Assembly: GCF_013368755.1 (NCBI RefSeq)
Contig: NC_049565.1
Location: 5,146,001 to 5,210,000 of the forward strand
DNA: 64,000 bases
Source: Talaromyces rugulosus
Taxonomy: Eukaryota; Ascomycota; Eurotiomycetes; Eurotiales; Trichocomaceae
Direction: 5' to 3'
Of the stretch, positions 44,176 to 57,456 are shown one piece after another. Every line of letters starts with the position of its first letter. Within the stretch, counting starts at the first letter, position 1. The translations under genes and the position numbers were made by a program. The notes beneath the pieces were generated by a model that saw only the letters and a list, made by a program, of their open reading frames with translations, did not search any database and was not told where the DNA came from.

Positions 44176-44731
44176 GTTCTCACTTATCGTGAACTTTTGC
44201 ATTTCCAAAGTATTGCTGGACGCCGCCCACCGTGGTGAAGGTAGAAGAAAGCCGAGGGAAGGAAAACCCAAGCCCACATCTATTTTTAGGCTGAAGCCAT
44301 CCACCATCGCCGATTGCCACGTTATTACCAGGAGACTTGTTTTATTTGCTTTTTTGTTGCGTGTGCCTGTGATCTGATCGGAGAATAGCTTCTAGAAGCT
44401 AGCCATGCATCCCAACGAACAGCCCCGGCCCGTGAGCCGCCCACTCGGCGTTGGTTATGACGAAAAAGACCCTATTTTTTCGGCGTTGCACACCGAACAT
44501 GAGATGACATCAGCCTCGTTCCGGCTGTTTCTGCCCTGTACCAATATTGTTAGTTGCCCTGACGAATTTGGCGATTCTAGCGCCCTATGGCTAGTCGGCA
44601 TTGGCTGTCGGAGATCTGAACCACGTGCGCGCCGAACCCTTGGGTTGATGCCCTCACAAAAAAGGATTAAACAGCTGGAGGGACCTTGATATTATCTACA
44701 ACTTATTATAGAATGAAAATTAAGTGACCAT
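44176..44731. promoter_or_regulatory. Bidirectional promoter, P450-2 and PKS-NRPS
   Basis: TCGGCGTT occurs twice (44445-44452 and 44480-44487, 35 bases apart) with a variant TCGGCATT at 44595-44602. A short open frame in this gap (44405-44689) has no family similarity and is dismissed. A TTATTATAGAATG stretch just before 44732 is the likely start-proximal region of the synthase gene. Confidence 0.55.
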
Positions 44732-47700
44732 ATGCGAGAAGCTATGGACCCCTCTACTGTCGCGTCGGAGCCCATTGCTATCATTGGCAGTGGCTGTCGG
44801 TTCCCTGGAGGCGTTTCCTCGCCTTCGCGACTTTGGGAACTGCTTCTCCAACCCCACGATCTATCTCAGCGGGTTCCAGCAAACCGATTCAATGTAGACG
44901 GCTTTTATCATCCTGATGGCGAATATCACGGGACCACAAACGCGCCCAAAGCCTACTGGCTAGAACAAGATCATCGCCATTTCGATGCCTCCTTCTTCAA
45001 CATAACCCCTAAGGAGGCCGAGGCGATCGACCCGCAAGGCAAAATAATACTCGAAACGGTCTATGAGGCCATGGAATCGGCTGGCCTGACCTTACAGAAG
45101 TGCTCTGGCGAACAAATTTCCGTCTTTGTTGGCACAATGACCGCCGATTTCGATATTTTGTCAGGCAAGGATGAGATGGCTTTCAGCCAGTACTGCGCGA
45201 CGGGGACGTCGCGTGCTATTCTCTCGAACCGTGTCTCTTATTTCTTCAACTGGAATGGTCCGTCCATGACCATTGACACGGCCTGTTCATCAAGTCTCGT
45301 CGCGATGCACCAGGCAGTGCTGGCACTGCGCCGTGGCGAGAGCAGCATGGCGTGCGTTGCCGGTGCTAATGTGATGCTCAGCCCAGAGTACTTTATATGT
45401 GAGGCCAATCTACACATGCTATCGCCACATGGGAAATCACGCATGTGGGATACGGGTGCAAATGGATATGCACGCGGCGAGGGGGTCGGCGTCGTCTTCT
45501 TGAAGCCACTGTCCAAGGCCCTTGCGGACGGAGACTCGATTGAATGCATTGTGCGCGAGACGGGTGTTAACTCGGATGGTCGTACCAAAGGTATTACCAT
45601 GCCCAGTCCAGACGCGCAGGCCGCATTGATCAGGGATACCTATCGGCGAGCGGGCCTTGACTCCCAAAATCCCTCCCACAGACCTCAATATTTCGAAGCC
45701 CATGGAACAGGCACCCAAGCAGGAGATCCTCGAGAGGCAGAGGCCATCTACCGGGCGTTCTTTGGCGATCCGCCAGACGACACCGATCCTACAGCAGAAA
45801 ATGATGGCAATCTTCTCGTTGGCTCGATTAAGACGGTCATCGGACACACGGAAGGTGCCGCGGGTGTTGCAGGCGTCATCAAAGTTGCCTTGGCGCTGAA
45901 GCATCTGACTATTCCGCCAAACCAGCACCTTCAGACAATAAACCCAACCGTCGCACCCTTTACAACACGCCTACGTGTACCAACTTCCCCAACCCCGTGG
46001 CCCCTGGTACAACCCGGCCAGCCGATCAGAGCCAGTGTGAACTCTTTTGGCTTTGGCGGCACGAACGGCCACGTCATTTTAGAGAGGTACGATCCACAGT
46101 TGCATGGGGGACTGGCACAGGAGTCGCTGTCTAGCAATAACTGTTTGACAATTCCTTTTGCTCTTTCTGCGAACTCGGACAAGGCCCTGACTTCTTTGGC
46201 TGAGCGATACGCCAAGTATTTGAACTCGACCCCAAACGTGAACATTCACGATCTCGCTGCAACACTGATGTTCCATCGATCAGAGTTGCCTCACAAAGCC
46301 ACGTTTGCCGCAACTGGAATCACAGATTTGGTGACAAGTATAGAGGCTAGGCTGGCTAACAGCGAGAAAGCTGAATTGGGTATTCGATCCAAGACACTAG
46401 ACCAGCCTCCTCGAATTCTAGGAGTTTTCACCGGGCAAGGAGCTCAGTGGCCCGAGATGGGAAAACACCTGATCATATCGTCACCCATTTTTGCGAAATC
46501 TATTCACCAACTGGACCAGTTCCTTCGCGGTTGCCCAAATCCACCTCCGTGGTCCCTTCAAGACGAGCTTCTTGCAGATGGTTCGCGTTCACGGTTAGGA
46601 GAGGCCGCGCTCTCTCAACCTCTTTGCACTGCAGTGCAAATTGCGCTGGTAGATCTGCTGGCAGAGGCTGGCGTGAAGCTGACGGCAGTGGTTGGCCATT
46701 CCTCTGGCGAGATAGCCGCGGCCTATGCAGCAGGAGTCTTGACCTCACGAGACGCCATGCTAATTGCGTACTACCGGGGTTATCATGCCAAGTTATCTCG
46801 GGGCCGGAATGGAGAAAAGGGCGGTATGCTGGCCGTAGGCATGAGGGTCGAAGATGCCCTGGACCTGTGTGAACAGGAAAACTTTCATGACCAGATATAC
46901 ATAGCCGCTAGCAATGCTCCCGCCAGTGTCACGTTGAGTGGCGACCTCGATAAAATCAAACACGCCAAGGAAGCGTTGGATGAGCAGGGGAAATTCGCGA
47001 GGCTACTGAAGGTTGATACCGCATATCATTCACACCACATGGACAGCTGCGCCGGTGCCTACCTGGAGTCATTATCGTCCTGTGGCATTACTGCTCGAGA
47101 GCCGGATCCGTCCTGCTCCTGGATATCCAGTGTCTATGGCCCCGCTGGTAATCCAACAGTTGAAGAGTTATCCGGTCGATATTGGCGAGACAATATGGTC
47201 CAGCCAGTGCTTTTCTCCGAGGCCCTCCAGCGTGTTCTTATTGAACAGGATTCATTCCAGATTGCCCTCGAGGTTGGACCTCACCCAGCGCTGAAGGGGC
47301 CAGCCACCCAAACAATGCAGGAGGCTATTGGTCATGTGTTGCCTTATAGTGGCGTTCTTAGCCGCGGAAGCAATGATATCGTAGCATTCGCAGCAGCCCT
47401 CGGACTCGTCTGGAACCATCTCGGCTCTTCCGCTGTTGACTTTGCTCGGTACTCCAAGGCCGCAGGCATTGATCTGTCTTCGCGCCAAGTAATCAAGGAC
47501 CTACCAACATATCCCTGGGATCACCACCAGCCACACTACCGATTGCCACGATTGCCGAGACAGTATTTACGACGATCTGCTGCGCCCCATGAACTTCTAG
47601 GTGTGAGGACAAGCGATGATTCCGATTCGGAATACCGCTGGCGTAATATCCTCCAACCAAGGATGCTACCATGGCTCAACGACCATCGCTTCCAAGGCCA

Positions 47701-50700
47701 AATTATTGTTCCGGCTGCCGCGTACTGCGTCATGGCCCTCGATGCAGCTCGATCCCTGGCCCGCTCCCTGTCCATCTCGACAGAGATGGTCGAAATCCAG
47801 GACTTATTCATCCAGGCGGGAATCACAATGGCCGATGATTCACAAGGGGTTGAAACTCTGTTTTCTCTCAAACGGGAGCGGCATGCATTCAAAAATGAAG
47901 GCGCTATTGTTGCCTCATTTTTCTTAGACTGGGCACCTGTGGAAGGCGAAATGCCAATGAAAAATGCTGTGACAGGCACCGTTAGAATCCATACTCCGGA
48001 TCCCCTTGATAATGGATTACCTACCCGTATGGTAGAAGAAGGTGATTTAAATACTGTGGATTTAGATGACTTTTACTCGTCTGTCCGAGACATTGGTCTT
48101 GGATACACTGGTCCATTCCGGGCTCTGCAGTCGCTTCAGCGCCGTTTGAATTTTGCCACGGGAAAGCTCCAGAAACCACATCCAGAAGATCCATGTCAAT
48201 TGCCAGTGCGTCCATCATTGCTGGATGCCTGCTTTCAAGTTGCCTTTGCAGCCTTTGCCGCCCCTGGTGATGGGTAAGTTGTTACCATCAAGACCCCGAG
48301 TTTACCGCAACAACTGACCATTCATGTTACATAGGGATTTGTGGACTTCCTTCCTTCCTAAGAAGATTGAAAAATTGCGATTTAACTTGGGAATTTGTGA
48401 AGTCCGCCCGGACGCGAATGACATTGTGGACGTCGACGCTGCAATCACGCGTTTCGAGGCGACGACTCTAACAACCCCAGCTAACTTTTCGGGAGATATA
48501 TCAGTGTACAGTCCTAATGGTGAGATGGAAATTCAAATAGAAGGACTTAATGTAGCATCGTTTACTGCGGCCACGAAAGCAGACGATCGCGAACTCTTCT
48601 TGCAGACAATTTGGGAGCTGGATCCCTGGCACGGATTCCGAGAAGCAAACAACACGACGACGGACGCAAGTGATGTACAGCTAATCCACGAATGTGACGC
48701 TATTAAAACCTTCTACCAAGCTCGTTCTCATCGACGAAGATCAAGTTCGTCCTTTGGTGAGCATACACACTCGCGTGAAAAGATCGAAGAAATGATGGCA
48801 TCATCCCCACACCGGTCATCCCTGGAGCTCCTACACGGTTGCGGGGAATATATCCCTTCCTGCATGTCGGGAGTAATCCATGAAATAACGAACGACAATA
48901 GAGAAGTATCAAGCTGCCACCAGCAGTTGAAGCAGATCGTGAGCCAAATTAGCCATCGCCATCCTCGAATCCGAGTGTTGGAGATTAACATAGGCGAAGG
49001 TGGCCCTCTAGCCGACATTGTTGCCAGTCAATTGGCCCCAAACTTTGTTTCCTACCGGTATCTATATGAAGGGCATGGTCCCTCGCCACAATTTTCCTCG
49101 GACAGACTGCAATCCAAGGTCACTATTGATATGCTTCCAGAAGATCGATCGTTTCTTGTAGATGACGGATTAACATCCTTGTGCGATCTCGTTATTGTTT
49201 CTCTGGCCACAGAAACCAAGGATGATGTGGTCAAACTATTGAACTCGGTTCGGGAACACACGAAGCCGGGTGGATACCTCCTCGTGGTACAATCAACTGG
49301 ACCATTCCTACGAGAAAGGCTCCTGCGATGTGTGTCGTTAACAACAACCTCTGTCACACCACAAGCCCATCAGCTGCGGTGGGGAGAGGTCTTTCAAAGA
49401 GCTGGCTTCGCGTCTGATGTCTCATCCCAGTTTCATACTCCATCTAGAAGATTGACGCTTTCCATAAGTTACGCGACCAATCCGCTCATTGAAATCCTCC
49501 GGAAACCCGTGTCGTTAGGAAGGTCTCAGGTTCCGATGCCAGGTAAAGTACTGGTTCTTGGTGGATCAAGACCCGAGACTCAGGCAATCAAAAATCGCCT
49601 CACCGAAGTTCTCGTCAATTCCAATGTGGAATTACACATGGCCTCTTTGGAAGACGAACTCGATATTGCTAAAACTGAAGATATTCGAGGTGTCCTCATT
49701 CTTTCTGACCTCGACGAGCCCATCATGGCTTCCATGACAAACGCGAAACTTTCAGCTCTCCAAGCAATTTTAGCGCCAAATCGTTTTGTTCTGTGGCTCA
49801 CGAATGGATCTCGTGAGGACAACCCTTACCACTTTGCGACAGCTGGCCTGTGCCGCTCCATCAAGGCTGAAACTCCCGGGCTGCAGCTACAGATTCTTGA
49901 TCTAGATACCCTGGATGGTGTTGCTGATCAGGTGGTGGAATCGTTCCTGCGTTTGGCCATGGCAAACGACGAAGAGCTAAAGAATTCTCTTTGGACGACT
50001 GAACATGAGATTGCGATACAAAATGGACACGCGATGCTACCTCGGGTGTTGCCGATAGATGACCTAAATGACCGCTACAATGCAACCAGAAGGGTTGTCA
50101 CTCGAGAAGCCAATTCGGCCCAGTCCGTCATAGACCTTGTCGCTAGTCGTGACGGATCCGATTGCGTCTATTCTGCCCAGAATACAGGCAAAACGGCGCT
50201 ACAACTCGCTGCGATTAATCAGCCTGACTTGGTTGTCGTTCGGATGCTGTATACAAGTGCATGGGCAGCAGGGATAGGGGACGGCAGCTACGCTTTTGTT
50301 GGCGTTGGAATGCTGCTTGATGGCAGGAGGGTGATAGCAGTGTCTCCAACGAATACCTCCTATGCTGTTGTTCCCTCCTCTTGGACAAAAAATGTTCCAG
50401 CTAGTTGGGGAGACGATGCAACCATCGTTGGTCTGCTAGTCCGGGCCCTGGTTGTGCAATGCATCGTTGCCCAGGCTTCTTCTGGTCCCATTGCAATACA
50501 TGAGGCCGATTCAGCGCTGGCAGATGTGCTTGAATCCTTTGTCCAATCTCAGGATTCGATACGTCCTTTACGCCATTCGACTCATGACCCCCACAAACCA
50601 GCCGTGGATAGTCGCTTTGCTTTCATTCATCGTCGAGCAACAGCAGATGCTATTCGATCCTTGATACCAGCGTTTTTCGGGACATTTGTTGACTTCAGCA

Positions 50701-53700
50701 ATGGGACTTCGTCTATATCGAAGGGTATTTTGCCTGACTCGACATTTTGCCTCAATCCGACAACCTCATCGGTTCGGATATGCGGTAATATCCAAGTGTC
50801 TTCCGACGCGATTTCGCGATGCCTGTCTAATGCAATTAGAACCATCCAACCCCTCATTCACTCCAGCTGTCAAATTTGCTCCATTCCGGTTAACACCGTA
50901 TTGGAGTCGAGAAATCAACGGTTTTTTGGGGTTGTAGATTGGCAGAGCGAGTCGCTTGTACAAGAGAGAGTGCGAGCCATCGACCCTGCGTCCGCTCTCT
51001 CACCTTCCAAGACGTACGTCATGATTGGCTTGACAGGAGAGCTCGGACAGAGTATTTGTCGTATGATGGTTACTAACGGAGCTCGTTATATAATTGCGGC
51101 CAGTCGGTATGTTAATTCTATATTAGTTACAAATGCTGTGGTACATGGGATTGAATTAACTGGTATAGGAATCCTGACAAATCGCCACGTTGGAAACGGG
51201 AATTTGAGCAGATGGGCGTCACAGTCGAAATAATGTCGCTGGATGTGACCAATTTGCAATCGGTGAAGAGGCTCAAAGCAGAGATCTCTCGGTCGTTTCC
51301 TCCGGTTGCAGGAGTCGCCAATGGAGCCATGCTTCTGTCAGACGGTCTATTTGCTGACATGACGCTCGAAACATTCGACAAGGTAATGAAGCCAAAGGTG
51401 GTCGGGTCTCGAAATCTGGATTTGGTGTTCAATTCCAAGGATATGGACTTTTTCATGATGTTTTCGTCTTTAACCGGGGTGGCTGGAAATAAAGGACAAT
51501 CTAATTACACAGCGGCCAACATGGTAAGTTCTCTTTCCCTGTGTCATATTTTATATGCGAGAAATAACAATTTCTAGTTCATGGCCGGTTTGGCGGCACA
51601 GCGTCGAAAGGGTGGCCTTGCTGCCTCCGTGTTAGACATCGGAATGTTGTATGGTATCGGATATATCAATCGCATAGATGGTGCCGAGATCTACAATAAC
51701 TTGAAGAACCAGGGCTACACACCAATTTCAGAACGAGATATTCATTGCATGTTTATCGAGGCCATTGCGGCCGGAAAGCGCGGCTCCATCGCGAATTCTC
51801 AACTGACGACGGGGCTGCAGCGTTTCAGCCTAACAGACGACCACCCTCTAGCATGGCACTTTGATCCACGGTTCTCACATCATACCATCTCTTCGCAAGA
51901 CTCAGCAGACGTGGACAAATCGGGATCAGCGCAGACTGTACAAGACCTCATCCGTGAAAGCCAGTCCCTGGAGAGTGTTGCCCAGACCATACGTGAAAGT
52001 TTCGCTACACAGCTTGAATCAATGTTGCGTTTGGAAGCTGGCACTGTCAACACGGAAAAATCCATCATTGATCTTGGCGTCGACTCTCTCGTGGCTGTCG
52101 AGGTTCGGTCCTGGTTCCTGAAGGAGGTGGGCAAAGATATGCCAGTGCTCAAGGTGCTAGGAGGAGCATCAATTGCCGCGTGTAAGTGACATCTTTTTCT
52201 AATGCTTTTAGAGTTAACTTTATCAGATGTCACACTCTTATTTTTGGGGTTTAACTGACCAATTACCATAGTATCGGATGAAATCGCTGCCGATGTGTTT
52301 GCTGACCGTGCAACTGCAAAAACACCAGTGGATGAGAGAGCAGAGGTCCCGTCTTCAGATGCCAGCACAATAGACTCAGACGACAGCGACCGAAGGCTTT
52401 TCAGCTCTGATGCGTCCGAGACTTCTGATACGGATGTTGGAGAGTGGGAGCTTCCGGAATACGAACAAATCGTGCCCATGTCATTCGGTCATACACGCAT
52501 GTGGATTCCCAACCTTTTACTAACTGACAAAACCGCATACAACTGCACCACCTGCTACCGACTGAATGGATCTTTGGATGTTTTGAAACTGGAGACTGCC
52601 CTTGAATGTGTCATACAGAGGCACCAAACATTCCGAAGCTCATTTTTCATAGATGAAATCAGTCGGGAGCCAGTTCAGGCCGTGTCACGGTCATCACCAT
52701 TCTCCCTCAAGAAGGTACAACAAGGGAATGATGGAATTGACGTCGAGAGAGAGACAGATGAAATTAAAAAGCATGTCTACGATCTGGCAAACGGCGATGT
52801 TTTTATGGCGACGCTCGTGACGCATGAGCCTCAATACCACACAATTATTTTCGGGTACAATCACATCATAGTCGACGGCGTTGGCTGGCAGCTCTTTTTA
52901 CAAGATCTTGAAAGATTTTATGTTCACCCTACTCCACAGCGACAACATCCGGTGGTCAATGACGTGACCGATTTCTCTGTGCAGCAGCGAGGTGGTTTAG
53001 ATTCCAAAGCACTTCAGAGCAAACGCACGTTTTGGAAGTCTGCATTCGACAAATTGCCTTCTCCGATGCCATTGTTTCCTTTCTCCAAGGTGACACGGCG
53101 GGAAACACTAGATCGATACGCTGTTTCTGAGTACTTTGTCGAGCTGGATCGGTCCTTGGTAACAAGGGTCAAGGCCGCTAGTACAGAGAATAAGGTCACC
53201 CCGTTCCATTTCTACCTGTCAGTTTTGCAGGTCCTGTTACAACGTGCCCTTGGTAAAAATGATTTTTGTCTCGGCATCACCGACGCCAATAGGGCAGATG
53301 AACGATTCATGGAGACCATTGGGTTACTCCTTGACACCCTTCCATTATGGTTCAAGGTGCCCCGGGACGAATCCTTTCAAGAGCGACTTCTCAGCACACG
53401 GTCAGCAGTCTATGATGCCTTGGGTAATTCGGGTGTTCCTCTAGACGTCATTCTCGACGATGCCAACGTGGAGTCCTCTGTAACAGACTTGCCACTCTTC
53501 CAAGCCATGGTCAACTACCGTATGGGTGCCATCAAGCAAAAGACCATGGGCGACGTGCAGCTAGACTATCTGTCGTATGAAGATGCCAAACATCCGTTTG
53601 ATTTTATTCTCACCATCGATGAAGACGAAGGAAGAGGAGGCTTGACGCTGTCAATGCAAGATTACCTCTACGATGAGGCAGGAGCCGACATTTTCCTAGA

Positions 53701-56700
53701 AACTTATATCCATTTATTGGAGCAATTCTCATCGGACCCATCCATGAGTACCGAGGAGCCTACTCTCTTACCAGTGCATCTTGGAAACAAAGCTATTAGT
53801 CTGGGCAGTGGACCGCTACTACCAGGGTCTAGTGTCATCAAGAAAACCCTTGTGCATGAAGTTGATGAAATGACTACAAAATACCCCCACGAGATTGCGT
53901 TGAAGGATGATCATGTAGCCTATACATATGATCAAATGGCTACAAAGGTCTACACCATTGGCACCATCTTGACCGAAAAGGGTGCTTTAACGGGGAGGAG
54001 CCGGGTTGCTGTTTTCTGCGAGCAGTCAGTGGATATGGTGTGTTCGCTTCTTGCTATTCTCCGAATTGGTGCCACATATGTTCCTTGCGATGTGCGAAAT
54101 TCGGATCAACGATTATCAGTCATCATTTCCGAATCGCAGGCTGAGGTTGTCATCTGTGATCAAAGCACTTTTCATCGCCTCGAGGACATCCTGAGGGAAC
54201 CTTCCCTAGCCAGTGCTTCGACAGAGGCAATTAACGTGACAGCACTAGAAGATAATAATTCCAGTCCGTTTGTCCCTAACCGTTCTGTTCCATCGGCTAA
54301 GGCCTTCTTGATGTTCACAAGCGGGTCGACTGGCAAGCCAAAGGGAATCCTGCTCACACATGCCAACTTTTCAACTCAAGTTGCTGCTGCTACAGCTTCA
54401 ATGGGTATCAAACGGGAGACAGTGTTACAGCAAAGTGCACTGGGCTATGATGCTTCTTTGGCGCAAATATTCTACGCTCTGGCCAACGGTGGTACCCTCG
54501 TGATATCTAGCAACCGCCGCGAGATACAGGATTTGGCGTCGCTCATGGTGAGAGAGAAGGTCACTTTTACGCTGATGGCTCCATCCGAATACACAGTTTT
54601 GCTAGAATATGGGCGAGACATTCTTCGACAAAGCCGAACATGGCGGGTTGCCATGTGTGGTGGTGAAGCTTTTGCGCCGCATCTTATTGAGGCGCTCCAA
54701 GGCCTACAGCTAGACCAGCTGGAAGTTTTTAATGCTTATGGCGAGTATTGCCTATACCGAAATTTCTAATTCTTGGGCTAACGGAGATATAGGACCTACG
54801 GAGATATCTGTTTGTTCAAACATTGGCGCGGTAGATTACCGATACATGGCAGCTTCCTCTGAGACTCGCATTCCCATTGGCCGTGCTCTCCCTGGTTACC
54901 ATGTCCACCTTGTAGATGATGACATGCAGCCCGTACCTCTTGGGTGGCCTGGACAGATTCTCGTCAGCGGTGCTGCAGTTGCCGCTGGATACTTGAACAA
55001 CGAGAGTCTCACGCGGGAAAAGTTCATCATCAACCGCAGCCCCTCCTCGTTGACATCTAGAGGTTATCTGACGGGGGACATGGCACGAATGCTTACTGAT
55101 GGATCTCTCGTCTATATAGGCCGGATAGAGTCCGATTCTCAGATTAAGCTGCGTGGAATTCGAATTGAGCTCAACGACATTGCAGCATCGATTATAAAGA
55201 CCTCCGATGGAGTGGTGGCCAACGCCGCAGTTGTTGTTCGAGATGCCGAGCAGAACAGCTTCTTAGTTGCCTATGTTGTCTTCTCGGCTAACAAAGCACC
55301 ATCGGATCCTGCGCAGTATCTTGAGCAACTTTTGCCCGAACTTCCACTGCCTGTCTATATGCGCCCAGCCCAGGGAATCCCTCTAGACCGTCTACCCATG
55401 AGTGCAAGTGGCAAGCTAGACCGAAAAGCCCTTTCAGCTCTAGAATTACCATCAAACCCCATTCATACACCTGCGTCCAAGAGCACTGTAGATTCTCTAA
55501 GCCAGACAGAGCACCGGTTGAAAGGGGTCTGGGATGAGGCGCTCGGCCACACAGGAATTCCCATTACGAAGCGATCCAACTTCTTCGCCACAGGCGGAAA
55601 CTCGCTGCTCTTGTTGAAGGTCCAGGCCGGTATTTTACAAGAATTTGGGCAGCGTATTGCCCTGACGGAGTTGTTCCGGGCGAGCACGCTGGCTAGTCTT
55701 GCGACTACGATCGAGTCTTCTATAGGCACTACAGCAGAGGATATGACCGATCAAGTCGCTTCAAGTAGCAGCTCTATCAATTGGCTGGTGGAAACCGATG
55801 CTGGGGATCTTTCTGAGTGGACCAAGCCTCAACAAATGGCCATATTGACACGGAATACAGCATCTCTTACGGTCGTGGTCTCGGGCGCCACAGGTTTTCT
55901 CGGTCGTGCAATTGTTAACCAGCTACAAGAATTGGGTAACGTCAGTCAGATTCATTGCGTTGCAGTTAGAAACCTCGAATCCGATGCTGCACGACTCCTG
56001 GAGCAATCAACCGACAAAGTGGTTTTGCATGCCGGCGACCTGTCTTTACCGTTCCTTGGAATGCTCGAAGAGGAGGCGCGGCTTCTTTTCTCCGAGGCCG
56101 ACGTGATAATTCATAACGGTGCAGATGTATCTTTCATGAAACCATATGAATCTTTACGAGCGCCCAATCTAGGCTCGACGAAAGAATTTGTTCGACTAGT
56201 CGCTCCCCGACAGGTCCCTTTCCACTTCGTCTCAACTGCTGGAGTTGGTCTGCTAGCTGGAAAAGATGTGGTGGAAGAATGCACAATCTCGTCCACTGAT
56301 GCAGCAAGCAGCCTCTCTCAGGTTGACGGCTACATCGCATCCAAGTGGGCCAGCGAGACGTATCTTGAGAATGCCACACATCGTACAGGCTTACCAGTTC
56401 AAATCTACCGCCCATCCAGCATTACCGGCGACGGCGCGCCTGCCTTGGATATCTTGCATAACGTGTTACAATTCTCGCGGCAAATGCGTGCTGTGCCAGA
56501 AATGACTCGGTGGAGAGGACATTTGGATTTGGTGGATGTCCACCTGGTTGCTCGAGGGCTGGTCCACCGTGCGATAATAGCTGAACCCGTGGAGGAATCA
56601 CGAATAACTGTTTTACACCTGTCGGGTGAACAGGTGATTCCAGTTGAAGATGCTAAACAATACCTCGAAAAGGAGACGGGCTATCGGTTCCGCATCTTGT

Positions 56701-56831
56701 CGATTGAAGGATGGGTTGTTGAGGCGGAAAGGCTTGGACTGCATCCATTGGTTGGCGCATATCTAAGGACGATTGCATCCAGGGAGGAGCCAATCTATTT
56801 CCCTAGGTTACAAACCAGTATGAAGTGGTGA
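44732..56831 (+). CDS. Hybrid PKS-NRPS (KS-AT-DH-MT*-ER*-KR-ACP-C-A-T-R)
   Basis: Six exons (44732-48273, 48335-51106, 51169-51523, 51578-52181, 52272-54740, 54793-56831) sum to 11,781 nt, or 3,926 residues. KS: DTACSSS (~183) and EAHGTGTQAGD. AT: GHSSGEIAAAYAAG (~656). DH: LNDHRFQGQIIVPAA (His ~985) and LLDACFQ (Asp ~1164). MT: SAM motif reads VLEINIGEGG (~1395), degenerate. ER remnant at ~1800-1920. KR: GLTGELGQS (~2078), FSSLTG and NYTAANM. ACP: GVDSLVAVE (~2390). C: NHIIVDGVGW (~2621). A: FTSGSTGKPKG (~3105), NAYGPTEIS, GKLDRKAL. T: GGNSLLLL (~3513). R: SGATGFLGRA (~3612), FVSTAG and YIASKWASE (~3760). The intact Tyr/Lys of R implies reductive release as an aldehyde and not Dieckmann cyclisation. 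The fifth intron has a GC donor. The amino acid is not assigned. Confidence 0.93.
54741..54792 (+). other. GC-AG intron inside the adenylation domain
   Basis: The 52-base segment starts GCGAGT, contains the branch-like CTAAC (about 54,778) and ends ATATAG. Removing it restores NAYGPTEIS, the A5 core motif, and total frame. Without splicing, the protein stops at 54769. Confidence 0.85.
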
Positions 56832-57456
56832 TTTTTTAGTTTAGTATTGCATTTGCTTTCCTTTTTTTATCTCTCTCACTTTTCTTTATATTTTATATAA
56901 TATATAAAAATAAATAAGTTATTGATTCGGTTATAACATTAAAGATATCCTTATAAAAAGAGAATATTATTGTCGGTTGATATTAACCACTAGAACATGA
57001 GTATTTATTAAATTCACATTCAACATATATAACCGTTGACAACTTCAATATGTCGTCTAGAGTACGGCACGTGCCGATCCATTCTTAGAGCCTCACCAGC
57101 GGTATGTATGTAAACTGTGGCTGAGATACGAGTGTGGGGCTGTGCAAGCGGGGTCCGAGTACAACACTGTTCCGAATTCCCTCGCCAGGCTCGATCAAAA
57201 CTTAACTCTTTCTGTTTGTTTTTTTCCGAGGGGGGGACATAATAATACAGGCAAAGTGGGCTTTGGATGCGTATCTCTTTTGCACGGCGCAGGGCAAGGT
57301 GTTGCGTGCTGTGGTCGTGACGAAGGAAGCTTCGACGCTGATGCCAGCAATGTTTGTTTTCAATAAACCTATTATTTTTTTCAGCACGTACATGCAACTA
57401 ACAACATCAAGTGAGCAGTGAGTGTAGCGGTCGAAGCATCCAAACTCGACACAAAA
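56832..57456. other. 3' flank of the synthase and upstream region of the next gene
   Basis: A/T-rich to 57,020, then more balanced sequence before the start at 57457. No gene and no TCGGCG motif seen. Confidence 0.45.

Noticed and set aside
44405..44689. 94-codon open frame between P450-2 and the PKS-NRPS
   Set aside because: No domain or composition of a real protein; it overlaps the bidirectional promoter and its TCGGCGTT copies.
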